A DNA stretch of 8,998 nucleotides from contig DATIFQ010000235.1 in assembly GCA_035455185.1 (NCBI GenBank), positions 1 to 8,998 on the forward strand, given 5' to 3'. The stretch comes from JAEHDI01 sp035455185 (lineage in GTDB: Bacteria; Acidobacteriota; Terriglobia; Bryobacterales; Bryobacteraceae). Position 1 is the stretch's first letter. Every line of letters starts with the position of its first letter. This document shows positions 1 to 5,629 of this stretch, in pieces. A program made the position numbers and the translations under genes. The notes under the pieces are model-generated. The model worked only from the letters and a program-made list of their open reading frames with translations. It made no database searches and was not told where the DNA came from.

Positions 1-333
1 GACGCCCGGCTCCACGCGAGCTGTGCGCGCCACGGGGTTCACGTGAATCCCTTTCATCGCGGAAAGGTCGATCACCATGCCGCCGTCGCACAGGCTGGTG
101 CCCGCTACATTGTGGCCTGCTCCTCGAACTGAAACCACGACGCTCTGGCCCCGTCCGAAGTTGACCGCCGAAATCACGTCGGCCACGCCGGCACACCGTG
201 CGATCACTGCCGGGCGCCGGTCAATCAACGCATTGTGGATCTTGCGGGCCTCCTCATAGCCTGGCTCGCCGGGAGTAAACAGTTGGCCCCGCAGCGACGT
301 GCGGAACTGTTGCAGAGCAGATTCCGGAACCAT
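1..333 (-). CDS. FAD-binding oxidoreductase, BBE-like (N-terminal part; runs off the window edge)
   Basis: The first 111 residues of an oxidoreductase with the PCMH-type FAD-binding domain (FAD_binding_4) of the berberine-bridge-enzyme-like group. The motif RGAGHNVAG at residues 70-78 matches the family's R-G-G-G-H-N motif, in which the histidine (here H74) carries FAD through an 8-alpha-histidyl bond; the second glycine is alanine here. It is followed by SLCDGGMVIDLS (80-91), also typical of the domain. The second attachment cysteine and the substrate-binding (BBE) domain would lie beyond position 1. The ATG at 333 is supported by a strong Shine-Dalgarno AAGGGGG (342-348) with 8-nt spacing. 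No signal peptide is visible, so it is probably cytoplasmic. Substrate unknown; family members oxidise sugars, alcohols or secondary metabolites. It lies 83 bp downstream of the DUF2277 gene on the same strand. Confidence 0.88.
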   Translation of the reverse strand, partial: MVPESALQQFRTSLRGQLFTPGEPGYEEARKIHNALIDRRPAVIARCAGVADVISAVNFGRGQSVVVSVRGAGHNVAGTSLCDGGMVIDLSAMKGIHVNPVARTARVEPGV

Positions 334-355
334 AAGCCCAGCCCCCTTGTTCAAT

Positions 356-385
356 AGGCTACTGGCGAACCGCGTTTAAAGTCAA
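356..385 (-). promoter_or_regulatory. Candidate sigma70-like promoter for the FAD oxidoreductase
   Basis: Read on the minus strand, TTGACT (380-385) resembles a -35 box and TAGCCT (356-361) a weak -10 box, with an 18-nt spacer. A start about 7 nt further on would give a leader of roughly 15-20 nt containing the AAGGGGG ribosome site. The -35 is good and the -10 is poor. The gene could also be read through from DUF2277. Confidence 0.3.
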
Positions 386-416
386 AGCGCAGCGCCCGAA
401 GACCGCCCGTCACGGC

Positions 417-683
417 TCAGCGCAATCGCCGCCCGGCGCGAGCTTTCGCCTTTGCGGCCTCGACCTCTCGGTTCTTCGGCACTGTGTTGGTTTCGAGCGA
501 AACGAGAAGACGACTTGCGATGCCGGCTATTTCATCCACGGCGGCCCGGAACGAATCTTCGTTTGCCTTCGACGGCTTGCTGAATCCGCTGATCTTTCTC
601 ACGAACTGGAGCGAAGCGGCTCGAATCTCCTCGTCAGTGGCCGGTGGGTCGAAGTTGAAGAGGGTTTTAATACTCCTGCACAT
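417..683 (-). CDS. DUF2277 family small protein (88 aa)
   Basis: A full-length member of the DUF2277 family, whose function is unknown. The N-terminus MCRSIKTLFNFDPPAT carries the family's hallmark Met-Cys-Arg start and the N-F-x-P-P-A-T stretch. It continues with an acidic helix, the VRKISGF segment (residues 28-34), and a second helix around AVDEIAGIASRLL. The tail is basic, with EVEAAKAKARAGRR near the end. The reading frame is open 117 nt further upstream, but the family always begins at MCR, so ATG 683 was chosen; a GAGG ribosome site (693-696) sits 9 nt before it. No signal peptide or membrane segment is seen. The gene diverges from the radical SAM gene and is followed by the FAD oxidoreductase. 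Recognition of the family is firm; the role is not known. Confidence 0.9.
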   Translation of the reverse strand: MCRSIKTLFNFDPPATDEEIRAASLQFVRKISGFSKPSKANEDSFRAAVDEIAGIASRLLVSLETNTVPKNREVEAAKAKARAGRRLR

Positions 684-756
684 TCCGTATGACCTCAAGG
701 TATCAGATCGCTTAAGGGCTGCTTCGGGATGCGATAATGGACCTCCCGACGACGGC
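684..756. promoter_or_regulatory. Divergent intergenic region between DUF2277 and the radical SAM operon
   Basis: These 73 bp must hold promoters for both directions. On the plus strand GATAAT (733-738) is a good -10 match, about 18 nt before the radical SAM ATG. Its upstream partner is weak (TTAAGG at 712-717, 15-nt spacer). On the minus strand only the GAGG ribosome site of DUF2277 is clear. No strong operator dyad was seen. Confidence 0.3.
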
Positions 757-1881
757 ATGAGATCGCATGAACGCACTAGGGGTCTGCTGCGGGCTCCCAA
801 GCTGGCTTGGGATGTGCTCGTCCGGGGACGCTACGACTTTACATACGATCAAATGCCCATGACCGCCAGCCGGATGGCCTGGGCTAAACGGTTCAACCTC
901 TTAAAGGCAGGCGCTAATCTTCTCCACCGGCGGTTACGGCCTTGGAGCATGCCACTGCATATGCAGTTCGAGCTGACCAACTACTGCAGCTTGCGGTGTC
1001 CGGTGTGCCCGACGGGCTCCAAGGGGGTGAACCGTAGGTATCAGGCCATCGACATGGGGTTGTTCGATCGCGTGATGGACGAAGTGGGTCCACACCTTTT
1101 GACTGCGTCGTTGTGGGCCTGGGGAGAGCCTTTGCTCCACCCGCGCCTCAAGGAAATCCTCCGCCACGCTCGCAAGCACGACGTCATCACTCTCCTATCG
1201 ACCAACGGGCAGTGCTTGAACCAGGACCGCATTCTGGGGGCTTTGGTCGATGAGCCGCCCGACTACCTCATCGTGGCGTTCGACGGACTGACGGATGGGA
1301 CGAACTCTCAATACCGCGTGGGCGCGACGCTCGCGCCCATCCTGGATGGCGTCAGGAAACTTGCCGAACTGAAACGCCTCAGGGGCCTTAGCACCCCTTT
1401 GTTGAACATGCGCTACATCGTGATGAATCACAACCAGCACGAGGTTCCGCAACTGGAGGAATTTGCCCGCCGGCATGATTTCGAACTGCTGACAATCCGC
1501 AGCATCTTCTTCATTGAATCGACTACCGACACGCAGGCCAGCAGACGATTGGCGCCCGGCGAGGAGTTTTGGAAAACCTGCGGGCATGTCAAAGGTGGCA
1601 ATGTCCGGCGCGGGGACTTTATCTGTCAGGAGCCGTTCTGGTTCCCAACGATTTTTGCGGATGGCACCGTCGTCCTCTGCGAGCAGGACTACAATGCGGA
1701 ACTTGCCCTGGGCCGCGTCGAAGGCGACGTCTCCTTCACCCGCCTTTGGCGCGGCAGCCGAGCGGCACAGCTACGCGGGATCATCCGGGATGGGATGGAC
1801 AGCGTGAGCTTCTGCCGGAAGTGCCCTTACATCGATCGTCCCATCACCGATTTCAACGTGGATGCGCGTGTTCTGACGTAG
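757..1881 (+). CDS. Radical SAM protein with partial SPASM/twitch-type C-terminus
   Basis: A 374-aa radical S-adenosylmethionine enzyme. The CxxxCxxC motif that binds the [4Fe-4S] cluster is C77-S-L-R-C81-P-V-C84. WGEP (122-125) stands in for the SAM-contacting GGEP, and STNG (148-151) follows at the next strand. The C-terminal part has C290, C308 and the pair C353/C356 (plus C275), enough for about one auxiliary cluster. That is fewer than the full SPASM pattern and resembles a twitch domain. An N-terminal extension of about 65 residues, rich in basic and aromatic residues, precedes the barrel. The frame is open back to 484, but that stretch is antisense to DUF2277, so ATG 757 is preferred; it lacks a clear Shine-Dalgarno sequence. 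First gene of a tight operon with an oxidoreductase and a glycosyltransferase. Known relatives modify peptides, sugars or act as dehydrogenases; the substrate cannot be read from sequence. Confidence 0.85.
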   Translation: MRSHERTRGLLRAPKLAWDVLVRGRYDFTYDQMPMTASRMAWAKRFNLLKAGANLLHRRLRPWSMPLHMQFELTNYCSLRCPVCPTGSKGVNRRYQAIDMGLFDRVMDEVGPHLLTASLWAWGEPLLHPRLKEILRHARKHDVITLLSTNGQCLNQDRILGALVDEPPDYLIVAFDGLTDGTNSQYRVGATLAPILDGVRKLAELKRLRGLSTPLLNMRYIVMNHNQHEVPQLEEFARRHDFELLTIRSIFFIESTTDTQASRRLAPGEEFWKTCGHVKGGNVRRGDFICQEPFWFPTIFADGTVVLCEQDYNAELALGRVEGDVSFTRLWRGSRAAQLRGIIRDGMDSVSFCRKCPYIDRPITDFNVDARVLT

Positions 1882-1886
1882 AGGAG
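1881..1886 (+). promoter_or_regulatory. Ribosome binding site deciding the GTG start of the Gfo/Idh/MocA gene
   Basis: GAGGAG shares its first G with the TAG stop codon of the radical SAM gene (1879-1881) and lies 9 nt before GTG 1896. This fixes the start and suggests that ribosomes finishing the first gene load directly onto the second. Confidence 0.75.
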
Positions 1887-1895
1887 AACTCTTCT

Positions 1896-2969
1896 GTGGC
1901 GAATCCGGGAAAGACGATACGGCTCGGAATCATCGGATGCGGGCGGGTAGCGGAAGAACGTCACCTCCCTCCGTTGTTGCGGTTGCCGGACGTTCGCGTT
2001 GTGGCGACCGTGGACCTGGATGCAGCGCGGAGCCGCCGCCTGGCGGACCGCCTCGACGCCGATCTTAGATTCACCGACTATCGCGCCGTGCTGGAGCGCC
2101 CGGACGTTGACGCGGTCGCCGTCCTCACGCCCACGCAGTCGCACGCGGAGATTGGGCTTGCCGCCCTGGATGCCGGTAAACACTTGCTCGTCGAGAAGCC
2201 GCTCGCCATGAATCTGGCCGAGTGCGACCGGTTGATCGCTCGCGCCGCGCAATCATCCTGCAAGGTGGTGGTTGGCTTCAATCTACGCTGGCACCGCCTG
2301 GTCCGGCGCACCCGCGAATTTCTGAGCACCGGGGCCCTTGGCCGTATCAAAGCGATCCGGAGCGCCTACACGCACGATCGTTCCGGTGAGACCGCGCCGG
2401 ACTGGCACCGCAAGCTGGAACTGGGCGGCGGTGTGTCGTTCAATGAAGCCGCGCATCACTTCGACCTGTGGCGATATTTCACGGGAGGCGAGGTGGAGCA
2501 AGTCTTCTCCGCCAGCGTTCCGTCCGCGTATTACGAGGATGAGACCAACGTAGTCACGGCGCGCATGTCCGACGGCATCCTGGCGAGCGGCGTCTTCACG
2601 TTCAAGACCGGCCCCAACAGTGAAGTGGAGATTTACGGCGAAAACGGCCGGTTGTGCCTCTCACTCTACCGGTTTGACGGCATGGAGTTCTTCCCGTGTG
2701 CCATCTATCCCGGCAACCTGAGTGACAGGCTGAGGAAGACCGTGGAAACCCTGGGCAGGCTCCCAGAGGCGGTCCCGGTTCTGCGCCAGGGGGGAGATTT
2801 TCAGGCAACCTTCGACGGCTTGTGGCGTCACTTCGCCGACTGCATCCTGCACGATCTGCCATCCCACTGCACCTTGGAGGATGGGCGCAGCAGTCTGCGG
2901 ATTGCTCTCGCGGCGATCCATTCCGCTCGCTCCGGCGCGCCCGTTCAGGTGCGGACGGTGGGAGTCTAG
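1896..2969 (+). CDS. Gfo/Idh/MocA family NAD(P)-dependent oxidoreductase
   Basis: A 357-aa cytoplasmic dehydrogenase of typical family length. The N-terminal Rossmann fold begins IRLGIIGCGRVAEERH with the GxGxxA-type nucleotide loop at 13-19, and D40 ends the second strand. EKP (100-102) supplies the conserved catalytic-site lysine. The C-terminal alpha/beta domain has GGG (177-179) followed by NEAAHHFD, giving the expected H187 and D190, though the usual Asp-x-Gly before the histidine is Asn-Glu-Ala-Ala. Such enzymes oxidise or reduce sugars, nucleotide sugars or inositols. The frame extends upstream to 1569 inside the radical SAM gene; GTG 1896 is chosen because of the GAGGAG ribosome site and because the Rossmann strand starts right after it. 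The gap to the previous gene is 14 bp and to the next 9 bp. The context suggests a sugar-modifying step before glycosyl transfer; the exact substrate is unknown. Confidence 0.9.
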   Translation: MANPGKTIRLGIIGCGRVAEERHLPPLLRLPDVRVVATVDLDAARSRRLADRLDADLRFTDYRAVLERPDVDAVAVLTPTQSHAEIGLAALDAGKHLLVEKPLAMNLAECDRLIARAAQSSCKVVVGFNLRWHRLVRRTREFLSTGALGRIKAIRSAYTHDRSGETAPDWHRKLELGGGVSFNEAAHHFDLWRYFTGGEVEQVFSASVPSAYYEDETNVVTARMSDGILASGVFTFKTGPNSEVEIYGENGRLCLSLYRFDGMEFFPCAIYPGNLSDRLRKTVETLGRLPEAVPVLRQGGDFQATFDGLWRHFADCILHDLPSHCTLEDGRSSLRIALAAIHSARSGAPVQVRTVGV

Positions 2970-2978
2970 GGCGCAACG

Positions 2979-3893
2979 GTGGCGCGCTCCCCAGAGACCA
3001 TTGACTTCTCAATCATCGTTCCCACCCGGGACCGGCATGCCCAACTGGCGGCCTGCCTTGATGCGCTCGCGGAACTTCGGTATCCGGCCTCGCGCTTCGA
3101 GGTCGTGGTCGTAGACGACGGCAGCCGGACGCCTGTGGAACCTGTCCTGGAGCCGCGCCGCGAGCGCCTTCAGATCAGGCTCCGAACTCAACCCGGCGCC
3201 GGCCCTGCGCGCGCCCGCAACCATGGCGCCGATGCGGCCCGGGGGCGCTTCCTCGCCTTCACAGACGATGACTGTGCCCCCGCCCCGGACTGGCTGGAGA
3301 AGCTCGCGGTCCGTCTCGCTGACGCTCCAGATGCGGTCGCCGGTGGATGTACCGTGAATCTGCTGAAGGACAATCTTTTCGCCACCGCGAGCCAATCGCT
3401 CCTTAGCTATCTCTACGAGTACTTCAGCGACAATCGCGGCGTACCGTGGTTCCTGGCCTCCTGTAACTTCGCGCTCGCCGCAAGTACTTTCCACTCCGTG
3501 GGCGGCTTCGACCCATCCTATCCGACGGCTGCCGCCGAGGACAGGGACATCTGCGATCGTCTCCGGCTCCACGGCTATAGCATGGTATACGCCCCGGACG
3601 CCGTGGTCTATCATGAGCATGCGTTGGACCTGCGGAAGTTCTGGTCTCAGCATTTCGGTTACGGGCGAGGCGCTTGCCGGTTTTGGCGCGCGCACCGGGA
3701 CCGCTCAGGCGGGAAGATTCGCATCGAGCCGCCCGCTTTTTACTGGGGCATGCTGATGTATCCACTGCACCACCGTAGCCGGGCGCCCCTGGCCGTGGCT
3801 GCGCTTCTCCTCGTAAGTCAGGTCGCGAATCTTGCCGGATTCCTGTGCGAGTGGAGGCTTTGCGGAGTGCGGCTGAACTCCGCAATCCGTTGA
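2979..3893 (+). CDS. Glycosyltransferase family 2
   Basis: A 304-aa GT-A fold glycosyltransferase that moves a sugar from a nucleotide donor to an acceptor. It opens with FSIIVPTRDR (10-19). VVVDDGS (43-49) binds the nucleotide, TDDD (95-98) is the metal-binding DxD region, and AED (186-188) is the likely catalytic-base motif. QHFGYGRG (224-231) matches the Q/R-G acceptor-side motif of processive-like members. A hydrophobic stretch at about 268-290 may anchor the C-terminus to the membrane. The start is GTG 2979, with AGGG at 2968-2971 as the ribosome site. It is the third gene of the radical SAM operon and is closed by a stem-loop. It probably acts at the inner face of the membrane in surface glycan assembly; donor and acceptor are not predictable. 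Confidence 0.92.
   Translation: MARSPETIDFSIIVPTRDRHAQLAACLDALAELRYPASRFEVVVVDDGSRTPVEPVLEPRRERLQIRLRTQPGAGPARARNHGADAARGRFLAFTDDDCAPAPDWLEKLAVRLADAPDAVAGGCTVNLLKDNLFATASQSLLSYLYEYFSDNRGVPWFLASCNFALAASTFHSVGGFDPSYPTAAAEDRDICDRLRLHGYSMVYAPDAVVYHEHALDLRKFWSQHFGYGRGACRFWRAHRDRSGGKIRIEPPAFYWGMLMYPLHHRSRAPLAVAALLLVSQVANLAGFLCEWRLCGVRLNSAIR
3860..3885 (+). terminator. Stem-loop at the end of the glycosyltransferase gene
   Basis: TTGCGGAGT (3860-3868) and ACTCCGCAA (3877-3885) form a perfect 9-bp stem with an 8-nt loop, ending 5 nt before the TGA stop. Only a short, broken T-rich run follows (TTGATTCT), so this is a weak intrinsic terminator or an RNA 3'-end stabiliser for the operon. It lies inside coding sequence, so chance cannot be excluded. 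Confidence 0.4.
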
Positions 3894-3935
3894 TTCTACG
3901 AGAGGTTTCGTGTCGACTTCGTGCCACAATGGGAC

Positions 3936-3969
3936 GAAATCATTGAATACCTGTTATTCTATATAGTAG
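3936..3969 (+). promoter_or_regulatory. AT-rich promoter-like patch before the 101-aa protein
   Basis: This stretch is markedly AT-rich against the GC-rich surroundings. It offers several -10-like hexamers, TATTCT (3955-3960) and TATATA (3960-3965), close to ATG 3970. TTGAAT (3943-3948) is too close to either to be a standard -35. No Shine-Dalgarno sequence is present, so the transcript may have a very short leader or none. Confidence 0.35.
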
Positions 3970-4275
3970 ATGCAAAAACACCATGCCAATCTCTCTTCGT
4001 ACCAATTCAAACGGGCAAAAACCCGTGGGCTCATCGAGGTGCTCAATGAGGGTTCGTACGTCATGGCTCAGTACAGTGAGCGCACGGGCACGGTGAAATG
4101 GCAACGCGTCGTGCTGGCCTCGCAGAGGGAATTGATTGAGAAGTGGCTGGGCGAGCACTATCCGGTCCAAGCTGAAACTCAACCTGAGTCGAGAGCTCGG
4201 GTCTCGGCCCAGTCATCCCCTTCATCCGTCCGAAAACCTTCCAGGAAGAAACCGGCCAAGAGAACCGCGGCCTAG
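3970..4275 (+). CDS. Small hypothetical protein with basic C-terminal tail (101 aa)
   Basis: I do not recognise this protein. Residues 1-66 look like a small folded domain: a basic N-terminal helix (QFKRAKTRGLIEVLNEG), then beta-like segments with aromatic and positive residues (YVMAQYSERTGTVKWQRVV) and a helix (QRELIEKWLGEHY). From about residue 68 the chain becomes low-complexity, rich in Ser, Pro, Arg and Lys, and ends SRKKPAKRTAA, which suggests nucleic-acid or polyanion binding. No signal peptide or membrane segment is seen. The start is ATG 3970; there is no ribosome site, only an AT-rich promoter-like patch. It stands alone, 76 bp after the glycosyltransferase and 97 bp before acetate kinase. 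Protein-like composition, a biased tail typical of bacterial basic tails, and the upstream signal support a real gene. Confidence 0.65.
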   Translation: MQKHHANLSSYQFKRAKTRGLIEVLNEGSYVMAQYSERTGTVKWQRVVLASQRELIEKWLGEHYPVQAETQPESRARVSAQSSPSSVRKPSRKKPAKRTAA

Positions 4276-4278
4276 AAA

Positions 4279-4294
4279 ATACAGCGTGCTGTAT
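4279..4294. repeat. Inverted repeat just after the small hypothetical gene (candidate operator)
   Basis: ATACAGC (4279-4285) and GCTGTAT (4288-4294) are perfect 7-bp arms around a 2-bp centre (GT), starting 3 nt after the stop codon at 4275. The tiny centre suits a dimeric repressor site better than an RNA hairpin, and no T tract follows. No regulator gene is present in the window. Confidence 0.5.
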
Positions 4295-4310
4295 CCTGAG
4301 GTGATGCGGA

Positions 4311-4334
4311 GGAGGGCCGCTCATTGCGGTCTCC
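4311..4334 (+). promoter_or_regulatory. GC-rich hairpin in the ackA upstream region
   Basis: GGAGGGCCGC (4311-4320) pairs with GCGGTCTCC (4326-4334) across a 5-nt loop, with one bulged G and one G-T pair. No T run follows, so it is more likely a leader structure or a factor-dependent end of the upstream transcript than a classic terminator. Confidence 0.35.
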
Positions 4335-4348
4335 GATCGGACTGCAGT
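4332..4348. repeat. Two adjoining short palindromes before ackA
   Basis: TCCGATCGGA (4332-4341) is a perfect 10-bp palindrome. It shares its last base with ACTGCAGT (4341-4348), a perfect 8-bp palindrome. They lie 25-41 bp before the acetate kinase start and overlap the right arm of the hairpin, so they could be protein-binding sites. Each is short enough to arise by chance. Confidence 0.3.
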
Positions 4349-4372
4349 TCAGTGTAGCCGCGCCCACTTCAG

Positions 4373-5629
4373 ATGAACATTCTCGTGCTTAACGCCGGGT
4401 CGAGCAGCCTGAAGGCTCGGATGTATCGTGTCGGCGGCGAGCAACTTCCCGAGGATCCTCCCGAGCCGCTTTGGGACGCCTTTGTCGATTTGTCCTTGCA
4501 GCCTGGAGTGGCACACATTCGTGTGCGCAGCGCGGGAGCGGCGATTCAGAAGGAGTCTCCCTGCACGCACCTTCCCGATACGCTTGACGGCGTCCTGGAG
4601 TCCTTGTGGGACGGACCGACGGCCGTTTTGAAGGACCGTTCCGAGATTCACATCGCCGGTCATCGCGTCGTTCACGGAGGCCAGGAACTCCGCGAGAGCA
4701 CGCGGATCACGCCTTCCGTCAAGGCTGTGATCGAGCGACTGGGGCCGTTCGCTCCCGCGCATAACCCGGTCGAATTGAGCGTCATCGAGGCAGCGGAGCG
4801 GATTCTGGGATCGGACGTTCCCCAACTGGCCGCGTTCGACACTGCGTTCCACGCCAAGCTTCCCCCTGAGGTCTACACCTATCCGGGACCGTACGAATGG
4901 CTGGACCACGGCATCCGCCGCTACGGCTTCCACGGCATCAGCTACCAGTACACGACGCGCCGGGCTGCCCACATCCTTGGTCGGGATCTCTCCGGTCTCC
5001 GGCTCATCGCGTGCCACCTCGGCAACGGCTGCTCGCTCGCCGCCGTGCGCAACGGCGTTGGCGCCGACACCACGATGGGCTTCACACCGCTCGAAGGGCT
5101 GATGATGGGCACACGTCCGGGATCGCTCGACCCGGGGATTCTGATTTACCTGGTACGGCACCGCGGGTACGATGCCGCCGAGCTCAACCGGATTCTGAAC
5201 GAGGAGTGCGGGCTGAAAGGCGTCTCCGGAATCTCACGCGACATGCGGCAGATCCTGGCCGAGAGGGACAAGGGCAACCCGCGCGCCGCCCTGGCTTTCG
5301 ACATCTTCATTCACAAGCTGCGCTGTCACATCAGCGCCATGCTTCCGAACCTCGGCGGGCTCGATGCGCTCGTGTTCACGGCCGGCATCGGCGAGAACTC
5401 GCCGGAAGTCCGCGCGGCGGTGTGCGAAGCTTTCGGGTTTCTCGGGATGAAGCTCGACCACGGCAAGAATGTGAATTCCCCGGCAGACACCGACATCGCT
5501 ACGCCCGACTCCGCCGTGCGAGTACTCGTCGTTCAGACCAGAGAGGACTGGGAGATCGCACGGGAGTGCTTCCGGCTATGCTCGCATGCGACGCCGCGCG
5601 AAAGCTGCGAAGAGAATCCCGCCAATTAG
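4373..5629 (+). CDS. ackA: Acetate kinase
   Basis: Converts acetate and ATP to acetyl phosphate and ADP, reversibly, in the cytoplasm. The 418-aa protein is close to the usual length of about 400 and carries all signature residues. NAGSSSLK (7-14) includes N7; R98 lies in GHRVVHGG; H130 follows in APAHNP. D156 is in FDTAFH, H187 in RRYGFHG and H215 in HLGNG. R248 is in GTRPGSLDP, the adenine-side GIGENSPEVR is at 338-347, and E391 is in TREDWE. The start ATG 4373 gives the canonical N-terminus; no clear Shine-Dalgarno sequence precedes it. The last 16 residues (403-418), rich in charge and cysteine, extend past the usual family end and fall in the overlap with the converging membrane-protein gene. 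No pta or phosphoketolase gene is adjacent, so its partner must be encoded elsewhere. The upstream 97 bp are rich in dyads that may control it. Confidence 0.97.
   Translation: MNILVLNAGSSSLKARMYRVGGEQLPEDPPEPLWDAFVDLSLQPGVAHIRVRSAGAAIQKESPCTHLPDTLDGVLESLWDGPTAVLKDRSEIHIAGHRVVHGGQELRESTRITPSVKAVIERLGPFAPAHNPVELSVIEAAERILGSDVPQLAAFDTAFHAKLPPEVYTYPGPYEWLDHGIRRYGFHGISYQYTTRRAAHILGRDLSGLRLIACHLGNGCSLAAVRNGVGADTTMGFTPLEGLMMGTRPGSLDPGILIYLVRHRGYDAAELNRILNEECGLKGVSGISRDMRQILAERDKGNPRAALAFDIFIHKLRCHISAMLPNLGGLDALVFTAGIGENSPEVRAAVCEAFGFLGMKLDHGKNVNSPADTDIATPDSAVRVLVVQTREDWEIARECFRLCSHATPRESCEENPAN
5576..5629. other. 54-bp convergent gene overlap (ackA and GT-C-like gene)
   Basis: The 3' ends of acetate kinase (plus) and the membrane protein (minus) share 54 bp, so both strands are coding. 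The segment encodes the extra AckA tail (residues 402-418) and the basic final residues of the membrane protein (ending RRRMRA). A 10-bp palindrome TCGCATGCGA lies at 5582-5591. There is no room for a normal terminator between the two genes. Confidence 0.85.

Noticed and set aside
77..259. A 60-codon plus-strand frame at the left edge
   Set aside because: It is antisense to the FAD-binding domain with its RGAGHNVAG motif, which is clearly the real coding strand.
484..756. Extended start of the radical SAM gene at ATG 484 (91 extra codons)
   Set aside because: The extension is antisense to the well-recognised DUF2277 gene and does not resemble any radical SAM N-terminus.
1569..1895. Extended start of the Gfo/Idh/MocA gene inside the radical SAM gene
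   Set aside because: The extra 109 codons are the out-of-frame reading of the radical SAM C-terminus. The GAGGAG site and Rossmann fold fix the start at GTG 1896.
3009..3695. A 228-codon minus-strand frame opposite the glycosyltransferase
   Set aside because: The GT2 motifs on the plus strand are complete; the reverse frame has no recognisable features.
4279..4294. Intrinsic terminator for the 101-aa gene
   Set aside because: The centre is only 2 nt and no T tract follows, so an operator-like dyad is the better reading.
4349..5161. A 270-codon minus-strand open frame opposite ackA
   Set aside because: It is the mirror of the strongly conserved acetate kinase frame, with no recognisable domain.
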